Both the position numbers and the translations under genes were made by a program. From Nitriliruptorales bacterium (lineage in GTDB: Bacteria; Actinomycetota; Nitriliruptoria; Nitriliruptorales; Nitriliruptoraceae), in the NCBI GenBank assembly GCA_030835875.1, contig JAURQY010000061.1, positions 1 to 9,025 on the forward strand: a stretch of 9,025 bases of DNA. The letters run 5' to 3'. Positions 1-6,712 of the stretch are shown here, one piece after another (within the stretch, counting starts at the first letter, position 1; each line of letters starts with the position of its first letter). A model generated the notes under the pieces. That model was not told the origin of the DNA and made no database searches. It saw nothing but the letters and a program-made list of their open reading frames with translations.

Positions 1-19
1 GACCGGCCGGGGGCTCCCC

Positions 20-214
20 TCAGCTCGTCACGGTGAGGACCAGCAGGAACGCGAGACCGAAGCGTGCGACGACGCTCAGATAGCGCCGGCGGCTCGGGCG
101 CTCGCGCCGCCACTCCGCGCGGCCGAGGCCCAGGAGTCCGACGAACCCAGCGACGACCAGCAGCAGCGCGGTCGCGACGACGACCAGCCGCCAGAGGATC
201 GCCGCCTCAGGCAC
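20..214 (-). CDS. Small two-helix membrane protein, unknown function
   Basis: I do not recognise this 64-residue protein. It has two hydrophobic helices at about 6-30 (VVVATALLLVVAGFVGLLGL within it) and 47-62 (FGLAFLLVLTV). They are joined by a strongly basic loop, residues 32-45, with eight Arg, which should stay in the cytoplasm, so both ends would lie outside. The GTG start overlaps the GNAT stop by 8 bases; the ribosome binding site is weak, so its translation probably depends on the gene before. Codon use is like its neighbours, with G or C in nearly every third position, which supports it as coding. It could be a small subunit or regulator of a membrane complex, but nothing shown says which. 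Being the last gene visible, its downstream partner may lie beyond base 1. Confidence 0.65.
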   Translation of the reverse strand: MPEAAILWRLVVVATALLLVVAGFVGLLGLGRAEWRRERPSRRRYLSVVARFGLAFLLVLTVTS

Positions 215-626
215 CGACCGTCCCGCTGGCCCTCACCATCATCATCGTCCCGGGCCGGTAACCGGCGGCGGCCAGGAACGCGACCCCACCCTCGTTGCTC
301 GCGTTGACCGCGACCTCAAGGACCGGGACCCGGGTGTCCGACGCCCACGCCTCGATCGCCGCGAGGAGCGCCGCCCCGGTCCCCCGCCGTCGTCCGACGG
401 CGCGCGTGAAGATCGGGCCGATGGTGCAGCCCTCGGGCCGCAGGGTCCCCGCCGCGTACCCGAGCGTCTCCCCCGAGGAGCCGTCCTCGGCGAGCCAGAA
501 CACGCCGCCCTGCGGCAGCGGCGGCGAGGTCGGCCGGCCGAAGCGCTCCTCCTGCTCCGCGAGGTATTCGGTGGCGAGCGGCCGCACCTCCTCGATGCGG
601 GCACGGCGGATCCGCACCTCACTCAT
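207..626 (-). CDS. GNAT-family N-acetyltransferase
   Basis: This 139-residue protein is a small single-domain GCN5-related acyltransferase, using acetyl-CoA or a related acyl-CoA. The CoA pyrophosphate loop is visible as R-x-x-G-x-G at 79-84, followed by the helix ALLAAIEAWA. The strand VPVLEVAVNASNEGGVAFLAAAGY (100-123, in two parts) gives the usual late GNAT motif ending in AAGY. The N-terminus MSEVRIRRARIEEVRPLA matches a GNAT first strand and helix. The ATG at 626 is chosen because it overlaps the peptidase stop (ATGA) and starts at the domain edge; a longer reading from base 797 would overlap the peptidase by 175 bases and adds only low-complexity Arg/Gly sequence. The acceptor is unknown; a protein N-terminus, amino acid or antibiotic are all possible. 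Confidence 0.85.
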   Translation of the reverse strand: MSEVRIRRARIEEVRPLATEYLAEQEERFGRPTSPPLPQGGVFWLAEDGSSGETLGYAAGTLRPEGCTIGPIFTRAVGRRRGTGAALLAAIEAWASDTRVPVLEVAVNASNEGGVAFLAAAGYRPGTMMMVRASGTVGA

Positions 627-1720
627 CGCACCACCACCAGGTCGCGCGGGACGACGTTCAGCACCTCGACCCCCTCCTCCGTGACGACGACGATGTCCTC
701 GATACGCGCACCGAAGCGGCCATCGAGGTAGAAGCCCGGTTCGACCGAGAACGCCATCCCCGGGACGAGCGCGACGGTCGAACCTCCGAGGATCCACGGC
801 TCCTCGTGCGTCTGCGTCCCGATGCCATGTCCCGTCCGATGCACGAAGGCATCGCCGAGGCCGGCCTCGGCGAGCACGTCGCGTGCGGCCGCGTCGACCT
901 CACCGGCCGTCGCGCCGGGCCGGACGGCCGCGACGGCCGCCGCCTGTGCTCGCTCGAGCACCGCGTAGGGAGCGAGGAATTCGGGAGGTGCGTGACCGAC
1001 GGCGTACATGCGCGTCATGTCGGAGCAGTAGCCGTCGAGGACGCCGCCGATGTCGACGACGACGACGTCGCCCTCCTCGATGGTCCGCGGACCGGGCTCA
1101 TGGTGTGGCGAGGCGGCGTTCGGTCCGGACGCCACGATGACGAAGCTGACCTCGTCGTGCCCGTCACGGATCATCGTCGCGAGGTCCGCCGCGACCGCCT
1201 GCTCGGTGCGCCCGGCGCGCAGGACCTCGGGCACCCGACGATGGACCGCGTCGATGGCCGCAGCGACCGCTCGCAGGCGGACGAGCTCCTCCGCATCCTT
1301 CACCACACGCTCGGGACCGATGATGTCCGACGCCACGGCCCACCGATGGTCCGGGAGCGCACGCTGGATGCCGAGCGTGAACGACGTCCACATCGTGTCC
1401 CCGAGCGCGACCACCGAACCAGGAGCGCCACCGATCCGGTCGGCGGCGAGGACCAGCGCATCATCGTGCTCGCCGTAGGTCACGACCGCGAGGTCATCGA
1501 GCAGGACCTCGCCCTGCACGCGTGCGCGCTCGAGGAGCGGGGCGACGATCGTCGCAGGGCCGTCCGCGCGGACGATGAGCAGCGTCGGGCGCTCGAGCGC
1601 GAGCGCGTCGTAGCCGGTCAGGTACGTGAGGTCGGCTCCCGGCGCGACCACGAGCGCGTGGACGTCCAGTGCTGCGAGGCGGGCCTGGACCCGCGCGATG
1701 CGTCGGGCGTGGCGCTCCAT
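623..1720 (-). CDS. M24-family Xaa-Pro-type metallopeptidase (PepE/PepQ-like)
   Basis: This 365-residue protein is predicted to cut peptides with proline as the second residue, in the cytoplasm, with two metal ions. An N-terminal creatinase-like domain covers about 1-135 (GADLTYLTGYDAL at 28-40). The M24 'pita-bread' domain follows, with all five metal ligands visible: D223 (VVDIGG), D234 (SDMTR), H298 (HRTGHGIG), E327 (SVEPG) and E341 (RIEDI). H206/H207 (PHHEPG) and H305 (THEEP) fit the further active-site histidines. There is no signal peptide. Length matches PepE of Mycobacterium tuberculosis, which is encoded a few genes after helY there, so synteny supports this. GGAG lies 7 bases before the ATG. 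The stop overlaps the next gene by 4 bases. Aminopeptidase P versus prolidase activity cannot be decided. Confidence 0.92.
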   Translation of the reverse strand: MERHARRIARVQARLAALDVHALVVAPGADLTYLTGYDALALERPTLLIVRADGPATIVAPLLERARVQGEVLLDDLAVVTYGEHDDALVLAADRIGGAPGSVVALGDTMWTSFTLGIQRALPDHRWAVASDIIGPERVVKDAEELVRLRAVAAAIDAVHRRVPEVLRAGRTEQAVAADLATMIRDGHDEVSFVIVASGPNAASPHHEPGPRTIEEGDVVVVDIGGVLDGYCSDMTRMYAVGHAPPEFLAPYAVLERAQAAAVAAVRPGATAGEVDAAARDVLAEAGLGDAFVHRTGHGIGTQTHEEPWILGGSTVALVPGMAFSVEPGFYLDGRFGARIEDIVVVTEEGVEVLNVVPRDLVVVR

Positions 1721-1738
1721 CGGACAGCTCCGTTCCGC

Positions 1739-1751
1739 GCGCCGGGGGCGC
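1739..1751 (-). other. Short inverted repeat after the lipid kinase
   Basis: The minus strand carries GCGCC-CCC-GGCGC just after the lipid kinase stop, a 5-pair stem with a 3-base loop, in the 34-base gap before the peptidase. No U-run follows. It is small and could be chance in GC-rich sequence, or a weak mRNA-stability element. Confidence 0.35.
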
Positions 1752-1754
1752 TCG

Positions 1755-2684
1755 TCAGACCTTCAGCGACAGCACTCGTGGGAGGACGTCGAAGGTGGCC
1801 GGGGTCGTCCCGAGGAGCTCCCCGTCCGCCTCGATGGCGAGCGGTCCGTCACCCTCGACGGCCACGGTAGCGCTGGGCCAGGCACGCACGTCCGGCCGAG
1901 CGAGATGGGAACCGTCGCGGAGCTGGCGCGCCGCTCGGAGCACGTCGGTGACGGTCCCTCCCCAGGCCTGGACGTCGAAGCGGCCATCGTCCGGCAGCGA
2001 GCGCGGTGCGACCTTCATCCCCCCGCCGAAGAACTGGCCGTTCGCGATGACGACGTTCGACAGCTCCCCCTCGTGGACACCACCGTCATGACGGACCGTC
2101 ATCGGGACGCGCCGGAAGCCGCCCCAGGCCGCGACGATGCCCATGCGGTAGCGACGCTCGCCGAGCCGTCGGGGAAGCCGCATGGCGGCCCGTGCGACCG
2201 CACCACCGAAGCCGACCTCGGCGATATTGGCGAACGTCCGCACCGTCGGTCGGCCGTCGGCGTCGAGCAGTGCCACCCGACCCACGTCGATCCTGGTGAC
2301 GTCGGCGCTCGCGAGATGCTGCGCGAGCACCTCAGGCGGACGGTCGAGGCCGAACGTGCGCACCAGGTCGCAGCCACTGCCCGCGGGGACCACGCCGAGG
2401 ACAGGGTCCTGACCGCGCATCAGCCCGGACCCTGCGTCGACCATCCCGTTCACCACCTCGTGCACCGTCCCGTCCCCGCCCACGGCGACGACGAGGCGAC
2501 GCCCCGCATCGACGGCGTCACGGGCGATGCGCGTCGCGTCGCCCGGCCCTGCGGTCGTCGCGACGTCCGGGGCGATCCCCCGGGCCCGGAGCGCTGCGAC
2601 CAACCGGTCGAGCACGTCACGGGTGCCGTGGCCCGCGCGGGGGTTGACGATGACGAGCATGCGGCCGAGCGTCGGATGTTCCAT
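1755..2684 (-). CDS. Diacylglycerol/lipid kinase family protein (DAGK catalytic domain)
   Basis: This 309-residue protein belongs to the YegS/DgkB/sphingosine-kinase family, which transfers phosphate from ATP to a lipid hydroxyl at the membrane face. Seen in it are NPRAG (14-18), the nucleotide-binding GGDGT (69-73), the PAGSGCDL loop (100-107) with RTFGL after it, ANGQFFGGGMKVAP (214-227), PDDGRFDV (231-238) and EADGE (285-289) in the C-terminal beta-domain. In many relatives the loop reads GTGND or GSGND; here the Asn is Cys (C105). The lipid substrate cannot be told from sequence. The first ATG is favoured by GGGGGAG 6 bases upstream; that site falls in a hairpin. The gene follows helY after 44 bases. 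From memory, a kinase of this family also sits near tatC and the helicase in Streptomyces. Confidence 0.9.
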   Translation of the reverse strand: MEHPTLGRMLVIVNPRAGHGTRDVLDRLVAALRARGIAPDVATTAGPGDATRIARDAVDAGRRLVVAVGGDGTVHEVVNGMVDAGSGLMRGQDPVLGVVPAGSGCDLVRTFGLDRPPEVLAQHLASADVTRIDVGRVALLDADGRPTVRTFANIAEVGFGGAVARAAMRLPRRLGERRYRMGIVAAWGGFRRVPMTVRHDGGVHEGELSNVVIANGQFFGGGMKVAPRSLPDDGRFDVQAWGGTVTDVLRAARQLRDGSHLARPDVRAWPSATVAVEGDGPLAIEADGELLGTTPATFDVLPRVLSLKV

Positions 2685-2690
2685 CGGCCT

Positions 2691-2710
2691 CTCCCCCGTG
2701 ACGCGGGGAG
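2691..2710 (-). other. Hairpin covering the lipid kinase ribosome binding site
   Basis: In the 44-base gap between helY and the lipid kinase the minus-strand RNA can pair CUCCCCG with CGGGGGAG (one bulged G) around a CGUCA loop. The 3' arm is the GGGGGAG ribosome binding site. A second pairing, GGCCU (2721-2725) with AGGCC (2686-2690), could stack below it. The structure would hide the site from free ribosomes. No U-run follows, so a terminator is unlikely. Confidence 0.55.
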
Positions 2711-2728
2711 CCTAGGCGCGAGGCCCGC

Positions 2729-5116
2729 TCAGGCGTCGACGATGCCGCGCCGCAGTCCACGGAGCGCGTCGTCGAGCGACGCACGGCGTTCCCCGTCGCT
2801 GACATCCCGCAGCTGACCGAGCAGGTCGATGACCTGCTTGACGTTGCGCACGAAGTCGCCGCCGGAGACCTCGAGGTCACCCACCGCCTCCTCGAGCGTC
2901 GCGCCCTGCGCCCAGCGGACCACGGGTGCGACGAACCCGGCGTCGAGGTCACGGAGCGGCGTGATGCCCACCGCCTCCTCGTCGAGGCGGATCCCCTCCG
3001 CGAGGCGGCCGATGTCCTCGGCGAGCGTGTCGAGGCGCGCGTTCGTGAGCCGCTCCGGTGGCGGCACGTCGTCCCGCCGCGACTCGTGGACGAGGAGCGC
3101 AGCGACGCCGGCGAGGTCAGAGGGGCCGAGGCCGTCGAGCATCCCCGCGAGCAGCAGCTCGGCGACGAGCAGGTCGACGTCCGCATAGATGCCGGCGAGC
3201 ACGCGTCCGCGCTCGCTCACGCGGGGCGGGTCGCCGACGAGATGCCCGCGCCGGACGAGCACGACGGCGAGCTGATGGAACCGTCGGACGAGGGATCCGG
3301 AGCGCTGCTCCACGGAGATGCGCAGCCGGTCGAGCTCCCCCGTGCTCCGGTCGAGCACGCGCTGCCGGGCCTCATGTGCCGCGCGGTCCGGGCAGGCGTG
3401 GCACGGATGCGCGGCGAGCTCGCGGCGCAGACCATCGATGCGTGCGCGCTCGGTCGTGGCCCGGGGCCCGCCACGCCGCCGCCCACCTCGACCCGCAGCG
3501 CGTTCGTGCGCGGTCAGCTCGAGGCGGATGCGCCAGTAGGAGCCCCAGTCCCCCGCGTCGCAGACGACGGGCGGCTCAGGATCACCGGCCGCCGCCTCGA
3601 GGTCGGCGAGACGTCGCGCGTCGCGCGCGACCTCCGCGTCCGTCTCGAACTGCGCGAAGGATGCACGCAGGACCCGCTCGGCCCGCTCGACGTCGTGACG
3701 GCGGAGCAGGTTCACGACCATGTTGTAGGACGGTCGGAACGAGCTGCGTAGCGGGTAGCTGCGGGTCGCGACGAGGCTCGCGACCTGGCGGAAGTCCACG
3801 CTGCGCTGATGCAGCACGACCGCGTGCCCGATGGTGTCGATGCCGCGCCGGCCCGCGCGACCGGTGAGCTGCGTGTACTGCCCGGGCGTGAGGAGCACGT
3901 GCGACTCGCCGTCGTACTTCTCGAGGCGTTCGATGACGACCGACCGCGCGGGCATGTTGATGCCGAGCGCGAGCGTCTCGGTCGCGAAGACGAGCTTCAG
4001 GAGCCCCTGCTGGAACAGCGACTCGATGATCTCCTTGAACAGCGGCACGAGCCCCGCATGGTGCGCCGCGATGCCGTCGAGCAGCGACCGACGCCAACGG
4101 CTGAGCCCCAGCACCTCGAGGTCCTCGACGGGCAGCTCCCAGAGCCGCTCGTCGACAGCGGCCGCGATGCGCTCCCGCTCCTCGTCGGTGGTGAGACGGA
4201 TCCGTCCCTGGCGCAGCTGCGCCACCGCGTCGTCGCACCCCTGGCGGGAGAACACGAACACGATGGCCGGGAGCCAGCCGCGACGAGCGAGCTCGGCGGC
4301 CACCTCCTCGCGCGACGGCCAGCGCAGGCGGCCACCGTCGCGCACACGCCGACCCCGTCGGTCGACGACACGGCGTCGGCTGCGCTGCTCGAGCATCAGG
4401 ACCTCCGGATTCGGCACACCGGCCCGGGCCTGCGCAGCGAGCTCGCGACGTGATGCGTCGGAGGAGTTGCGTGACACCTTGAAGGTGTCATGGATGCGGT
4501 CGTTCACGTAGTAGTGGTGCTGCAGCGGGACCGGGCGCCGCTCCTCGAGGACGAGGGCGCAGTCGCCGCGGACCAGCGCGAGCCACGCACCGAAGTCCTC
4601 CGCGTTGGAGACGGTCGCCGACAGCGCAGCGATGCGCACATGGCGCGGGAGCTGGATGATGACCTCCTCCCACACGGCACCCCGCTCGCGGTCGGCGAGG
4701 TAGTGCACCTCGTCGAGCACGACGTAGCGAAGCCGGCCGAGGACCTCGTCGTCCTCGTAGATCATGTTGCGCAGGATCTCGGTCGTCATCACGACGATGG
4801 GTGCGCGCCCGTTGATGCTCCGGTCACCCGTGAGGAGTCCGACGTTCGCGTCACCGTGCCGCGCGCACAGGTCGCGGTACTTCTGGTTGGACAGGGCCTT
4901 GATGGGCGTCGTGTAGAAGGTCGTCCCCGCACCGTCGAGCGCATGCGCGCACGCGAACTCACCGACGACCGTCTTCCCCGCGCCCGTCGGTGCAGCGACC
5001 AGCACGTCGCGCCCGGCGAGCAGATGCGTGATGGCCTCGCGCTGGAAGCCGTCGAGCGCGAACGGGAGACCCGCAGCGAAGTGGTCGAGCTCCCGAGGTC
5101 CGTCCTGCTCGCTCAT
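2729..5116 (-). CDS. helY: Ski2-like DEAD/DEAH-box RNA helicase, HelY type
   Basis: This is an ATP-dependent superfamily 2 helicase of the Ski2/Mtr4 group, probably acting on RNA in the cytoplasm. It has 795 residues. RecA-like domain 1 holds the Walker A motif APTGAGKT (42-49), TTPIKALSNQKY (69-80), the DEVH box (135-138) and SAT (166-168). Domain 2 holds VFVFSRQGCD (286-295), the HHAG region (352-355), ATETLALGINMPAR (378-391) and QLTGRAGRRG (416-425). A CxxC with flanking His (HPCHACPD, 570-577) is typical of HelY. A DSHCT-type helical domain ends the protein (about 640-770). The length is short for HelY (about 900 residues): the beta-barrel insert expected before HPCHACPD seems absent. 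The ATG overlaps the upstream stop by 4 bases and has little ribosome binding site of its own, so coupling is likely. Confidence 0.92.
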   Translation of the reverse strand: MSEQDGPRELDHFAAGLPFALDGFQREAITHLLAGRDVLVAAPTGAGKTVVGEFACAHALDGAGTTFYTTPIKALSNQKYRDLCARHGDANVGLLTGDRSINGRAPIVVMTTEILRNMIYEDDEVLGRLRYVVLDEVHYLADRERGAVWEEVIIQLPRHVRIAALSATVSNAEDFGAWLALVRGDCALVLEERRPVPLQHHYYVNDRIHDTFKVSRNSSDASRRELAAQARAGVPNPEVLMLEQRSRRRVVDRRGRRVRDGGRLRWPSREEVAAELARRGWLPAIVFVFSRQGCDDAVAQLRQGRIRLTTDEERERIAAAVDERLWELPVEDLEVLGLSRWRRSLLDGIAAHHAGLVPLFKEIIESLFQQGLLKLVFATETLALGINMPARSVVIERLEKYDGESHVLLTPGQYTQLTGRAGRRGIDTIGHAVVLHQRSVDFRQVASLVATRSYPLRSSFRPSYNMVVNLLRRHDVERAERVLRASFAQFETDAEVARDARRLADLEAAAGDPEPPVVCDAGDWGSYWRIRLELTAHERAAGRGGRRRGGPRATTERARIDGLRRELAAHPCHACPDRAAHEARQRVLDRSTGELDRLRISVEQRSGSLVRRFHQLAVVLVRRGHLVGDPPRVSERGRVLAGIYADVDLLVAELLLAGMLDGLGPSDLAGVAALLVHESRRDDVPPPERLTNARLDTLAEDIGRLAEGIRLDEEAVGITPLRDLDAGFVAPVVRWAQGATLEEAVGDLEVSGGDFVRNVKQVIDLLGQLRDVSDGERRASLDDALRGLRRGIVDA

Positions 5117-5730
5117 CCGATGAGCTCGGCGAGCGACGGCAACGCCGGGGGGACCACGAGCCGCCGGCGCTCACCACGGAGATCGTCGACCGATGCTGCG
5201 ACGGCGAGCGATGTCTGCTCGGCGCGCAGCCGGAGCCGCACCGCCTGCGCGAGCTGCTCCTCCCTCGCGGCGCCCGGCGGGAGTGCCGCGGCCCGCGCGA
5301 TCGCATCCACGGCGTCGCGCGACAGCGTGACGACGACCACCGCCTGCCGCTGCACCGCCCGGGCATCCCCGGGCAGGTCGACGCCGACCATCCTCACGAG
5401 CAGGGTCTCATGCGTCTGCGCCCACGCGGCGATGGTCCCCTCTGCCGGTCCCGCGCCCTCCTCACGGAACACCCGCAGCGCATCGGCGATCGGGACGCCT
5501 CCGTCTCGACCGGCGGTCCAGACCGCATCGAGCTCGCCGAGCAGTGGTGCGACGTCCTGCTCGAAGGCCTCGGCCGCATCCTCCCCGGGTGCCCCCGATC
5601 CCGGGGGTCCGGCGAGCACACCGACGAGGAATGCGACGAGGACGAGGATGAGCACCCGCGTACGGCGTCGGCGCGGGTCGTCGAGCCGAAGGACCCGCGG
5701 GACCTGAGGTCGGGGGACGCGCTGTCTCAC
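5113..5730 (-). CDS. Unknown single-pass membrane protein between tatC and helY
   Basis: I do not recognise this 205-residue protein. It starts with a very basic stretch (RRRR at 20-23, more Arg around it), then one hydrophobic helix at about 26-41 (VLILVLVAFLVGVLAG). A Gly/Pro linker follows at 41-49. The charge pattern predicts the N-terminus inside and about 155 residues outside the cell. The outer part looks mostly helical, rich in Ala, Glu and Arg, with no cysteine and no catalytic motif I can name. No lipobox is present, and the arginines do not fit the Tat consensus because the position after RRx is not hydrophobic, so an uncleaved anchor is likely. The GTG start overlaps the tatC stop and has AGGGG 5 bases upstream; its stop overlaps the helY start. 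The double overlap supports a real, co-translated gene. Confidence 0.8.
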   Translation of the reverse strand: MRQRVPRPQVPRVLRLDDPRRRRTRVLILVLVAFLVGVLAGPPGSGAPGEDAAEAFEQDVAPLLGELDAVWTAGRDGGVPIADALRVFREEGAGPAEGTIAAWAQTHETLLVRMVGVDLPGDARAVQRQAVVVVTLSRDAVDAIARAAALPPGAAREEQLAQAVRLRLRAEQTSLAVAASVDDLRGERRRLVVPPALPSLAELIG

Positions 5731-6512
5731 GTCGACCCCTGCCGACGCCGCCGCGACCGCTCGACGATGACCGCGAAGCCGATCGCGAGCTCGTAGAAGA
5801 GCAGCATCGGCCCGGCGACGAACAGCAGCGTGACCGCGTCCCCCGTCGGCGTGATGATCGCCGCCGCGATGACGTTGATGACGACCGCATAGCGACGGAA
5901 GTCGCGCATCCCGCGGGCCGAGAGCACACCCGTCAGCACGAGGAACGCGAGCACCAGTGGCAGCTCGAACACCACACCGAAAGCGAGTCCCATCGTCAGG
6001 AGGAAGGAGAGGTACTCGCGAGCACCGAGCAGCGGCGAGATCCCGTCACCCCCGAGATCGAGGAGGATGCCGAGACCGCGCGGCACGATCCACGCCGCGA
6101 AGGCGATCCCTGCGGCGAACATCACCTGGCTGAGGAGCACGAACGGCAGCAGAGCGCGACGCTCCTGGCGTGTCAGCCCGGGGCGGACGAACCGCCACAC
6201 CTGGTAGAGGAGCACAGGGGCTGCGACGACGATCCCGAGGACCGCTGCAGTGCGCAATCGGACGAAGAACGGATCGAGGGGGCTGAGCACGACGAGATCG
6301 CATCGGTCCGTCGATCCGACGGCCTCGCAGTACGGGGCGAGCAGGAGGCCGAGGCCGACGGGGAACACCGCGTAGCCGGCGACCGCACCGACCACCAACG
6401 CGCCCCCAGCGCGCAGGAGGCGGGAGCGGATCTCCCGAAGGTGTTCTGCGAGCGGCATCTCACCGCGGCGACGGAGCCCTCCCGACGCGGAGGTCGAGTC
6501 CCCGTCGGTCAC
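5727..6512 (-). CDS. tatC: Twin-arginine translocase subunit TatC
   Basis: TatC is the membrane receptor that binds the twin-arginine signal peptide and recruits TatA. The protein has 261 residues from the GTG start, with six hydrophobic segments. Family landmarks are EHLREIRSRLLRA at 23-35 in the cytoplasmic N-terminus, YQVWRFVRPGLTRQERR at 103-119, FELPL with its conserved Glu at 183, and a TPTGD loop near 221-225 before the last two helices. The GTG overlaps the tatA stop by 4 bases, which fits coupled translation. An ATG at codon 19 (base 6458) would give 243 residues starting just before the conserved EHLRE; it cannot be ruled out, because no strong ribosome binding site decides between them. 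The arginine-rich tail is cytoplasmic. The tatA-tatC order next to pafBC is conserved in actinobacteria. Confidence 0.95.
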   Translation of the reverse strand: MTDGDSTSASGGLRRRGEMPLAEHLREIRSRLLRAGGALVVGAVAGYAVFPVGLGLLLAPYCEAVGSTDRCDLVVLSPLDPFFVRLRTAAVLGIVVAAPVLLYQVWRFVRPGLTRQERRALLPFVLLSQVMFAAGIAFAAWIVPRGLGILLDLGGDGISPLLGAREYLSFLLTMGLAFGVVFELPLVLAFLVLTGVLSARGMRDFRRYAVVINVIAAAIITPTGDAVTLLFVAGPMLLFYELAIGFAVIVERSRRRRQGST

Positions 6513-6694
6513 GCCGTCCCATCGCTCCCGTCGGGCCGCGCTGCGTCGGCGTCGTCATCGGAGGCGGACGCCTTGCGCAGCTCCTTCACGGACCGACCGA
6601 GTGAACGTGCGAGTTCCGGCAGTCGGCGCGAGCCGAACAGGAGCAGCACGATGAGGAGGATGATGAGCAGCTCGGAACCGCGTGGCAACGACAT
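6509..6694 (-). CDS. tatA: Twin-arginine translocase subunit TatA
   Basis: TatA multimerises in the cytoplasmic membrane to let folded Tat substrates through. With the chosen ATG the protein has 61 residues. A conserved polar Glu (E8) precedes the single membrane helix (about 9-20). The F20-G21 hinge follows, then an amphipathic helix (about 23-41) with RLPELARSLGRSVKELR, and a short acidic tail (DDD near 46-48). This is typical of TatA; TatB would be longer with a different hinge. A TTG eight codons upstream (6718) would give 69 residues, but the ATG at 6694 has a perfect AGGAGG 5 bases before it and places E8 correctly, so I chose it. The stop overlaps the tatC start (GTGA). Confidence 0.95.
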   Translation of the reverse strand: MSLPRGSELLIILLIVLLLFGSRRLPELARSLGRSVKELRKASASDDDADAARPDGSDGTA

Positions 6695-6699
6695 CTCAG

Positions 6700-6705
6700 C
6701 CTCCT
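6700..6705 (-). promoter_or_regulatory. Ribosome binding site that sets the tatA start
   Basis: A perfect AGGAGG lies 5 bases before the ATG at 6694. It lies downstream of the alternative TTG at 6718, so it cannot serve that codon and argues for the shorter TatA. Confidence 0.85.
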
Positions 6706-6712
6706 GCACGAA

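Noticed and set aside
1..19. CCGGCCGG palindrome at the left edge as the end of the unit
   Set aside because: Only 19 bases are visible after the last stop, too few to judge a terminator, and no U-run is seen.
207..797. Longer version of the GNAT gene starting at 797
   Set aside because: It would overlap the end of the M24 peptidase by 175 bases, including the codons of its last metal ligand, and adds only Arg/Gly-rich sequence; the ATG at 626 gives a complete GNAT domain and a normal 4-base overlap.
806..1870. Long plus-strand open frame of 354 codons opposite the peptidase
   Set aside because: It is antisense to a gene with all five metal ligands, its product is low-complexity Arg/Asp/Gly sequence, and long antisense frames are expected in such GC-rich coding DNA.
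1626..2816. Plus-strand open frame of 396 codons opposite the lipid kinase
   Set aside because: It is a shadow of the lipid kinase and of the ends of its neighbours, with no recognisable domain and no sensible ribosome binding site context.
5640..5700. Arg-rich N-terminus of the unknown membrane protein as a Tat signal peptide
   Set aside because: Although twin arginines are present, the residue after RRx is Arg instead of a hydrophobic residue, and there is no clear signal peptidase site after the helix; a membrane anchor explains it better.
4490..5707. Plus-strand open frame of 405 codons opposite helY and the unknown membrane protein
   Set aside because: It covers the DEVH box region of the helicase in antisense and turns into Ser/Arg/Ala-rich sequence; there is no domain.
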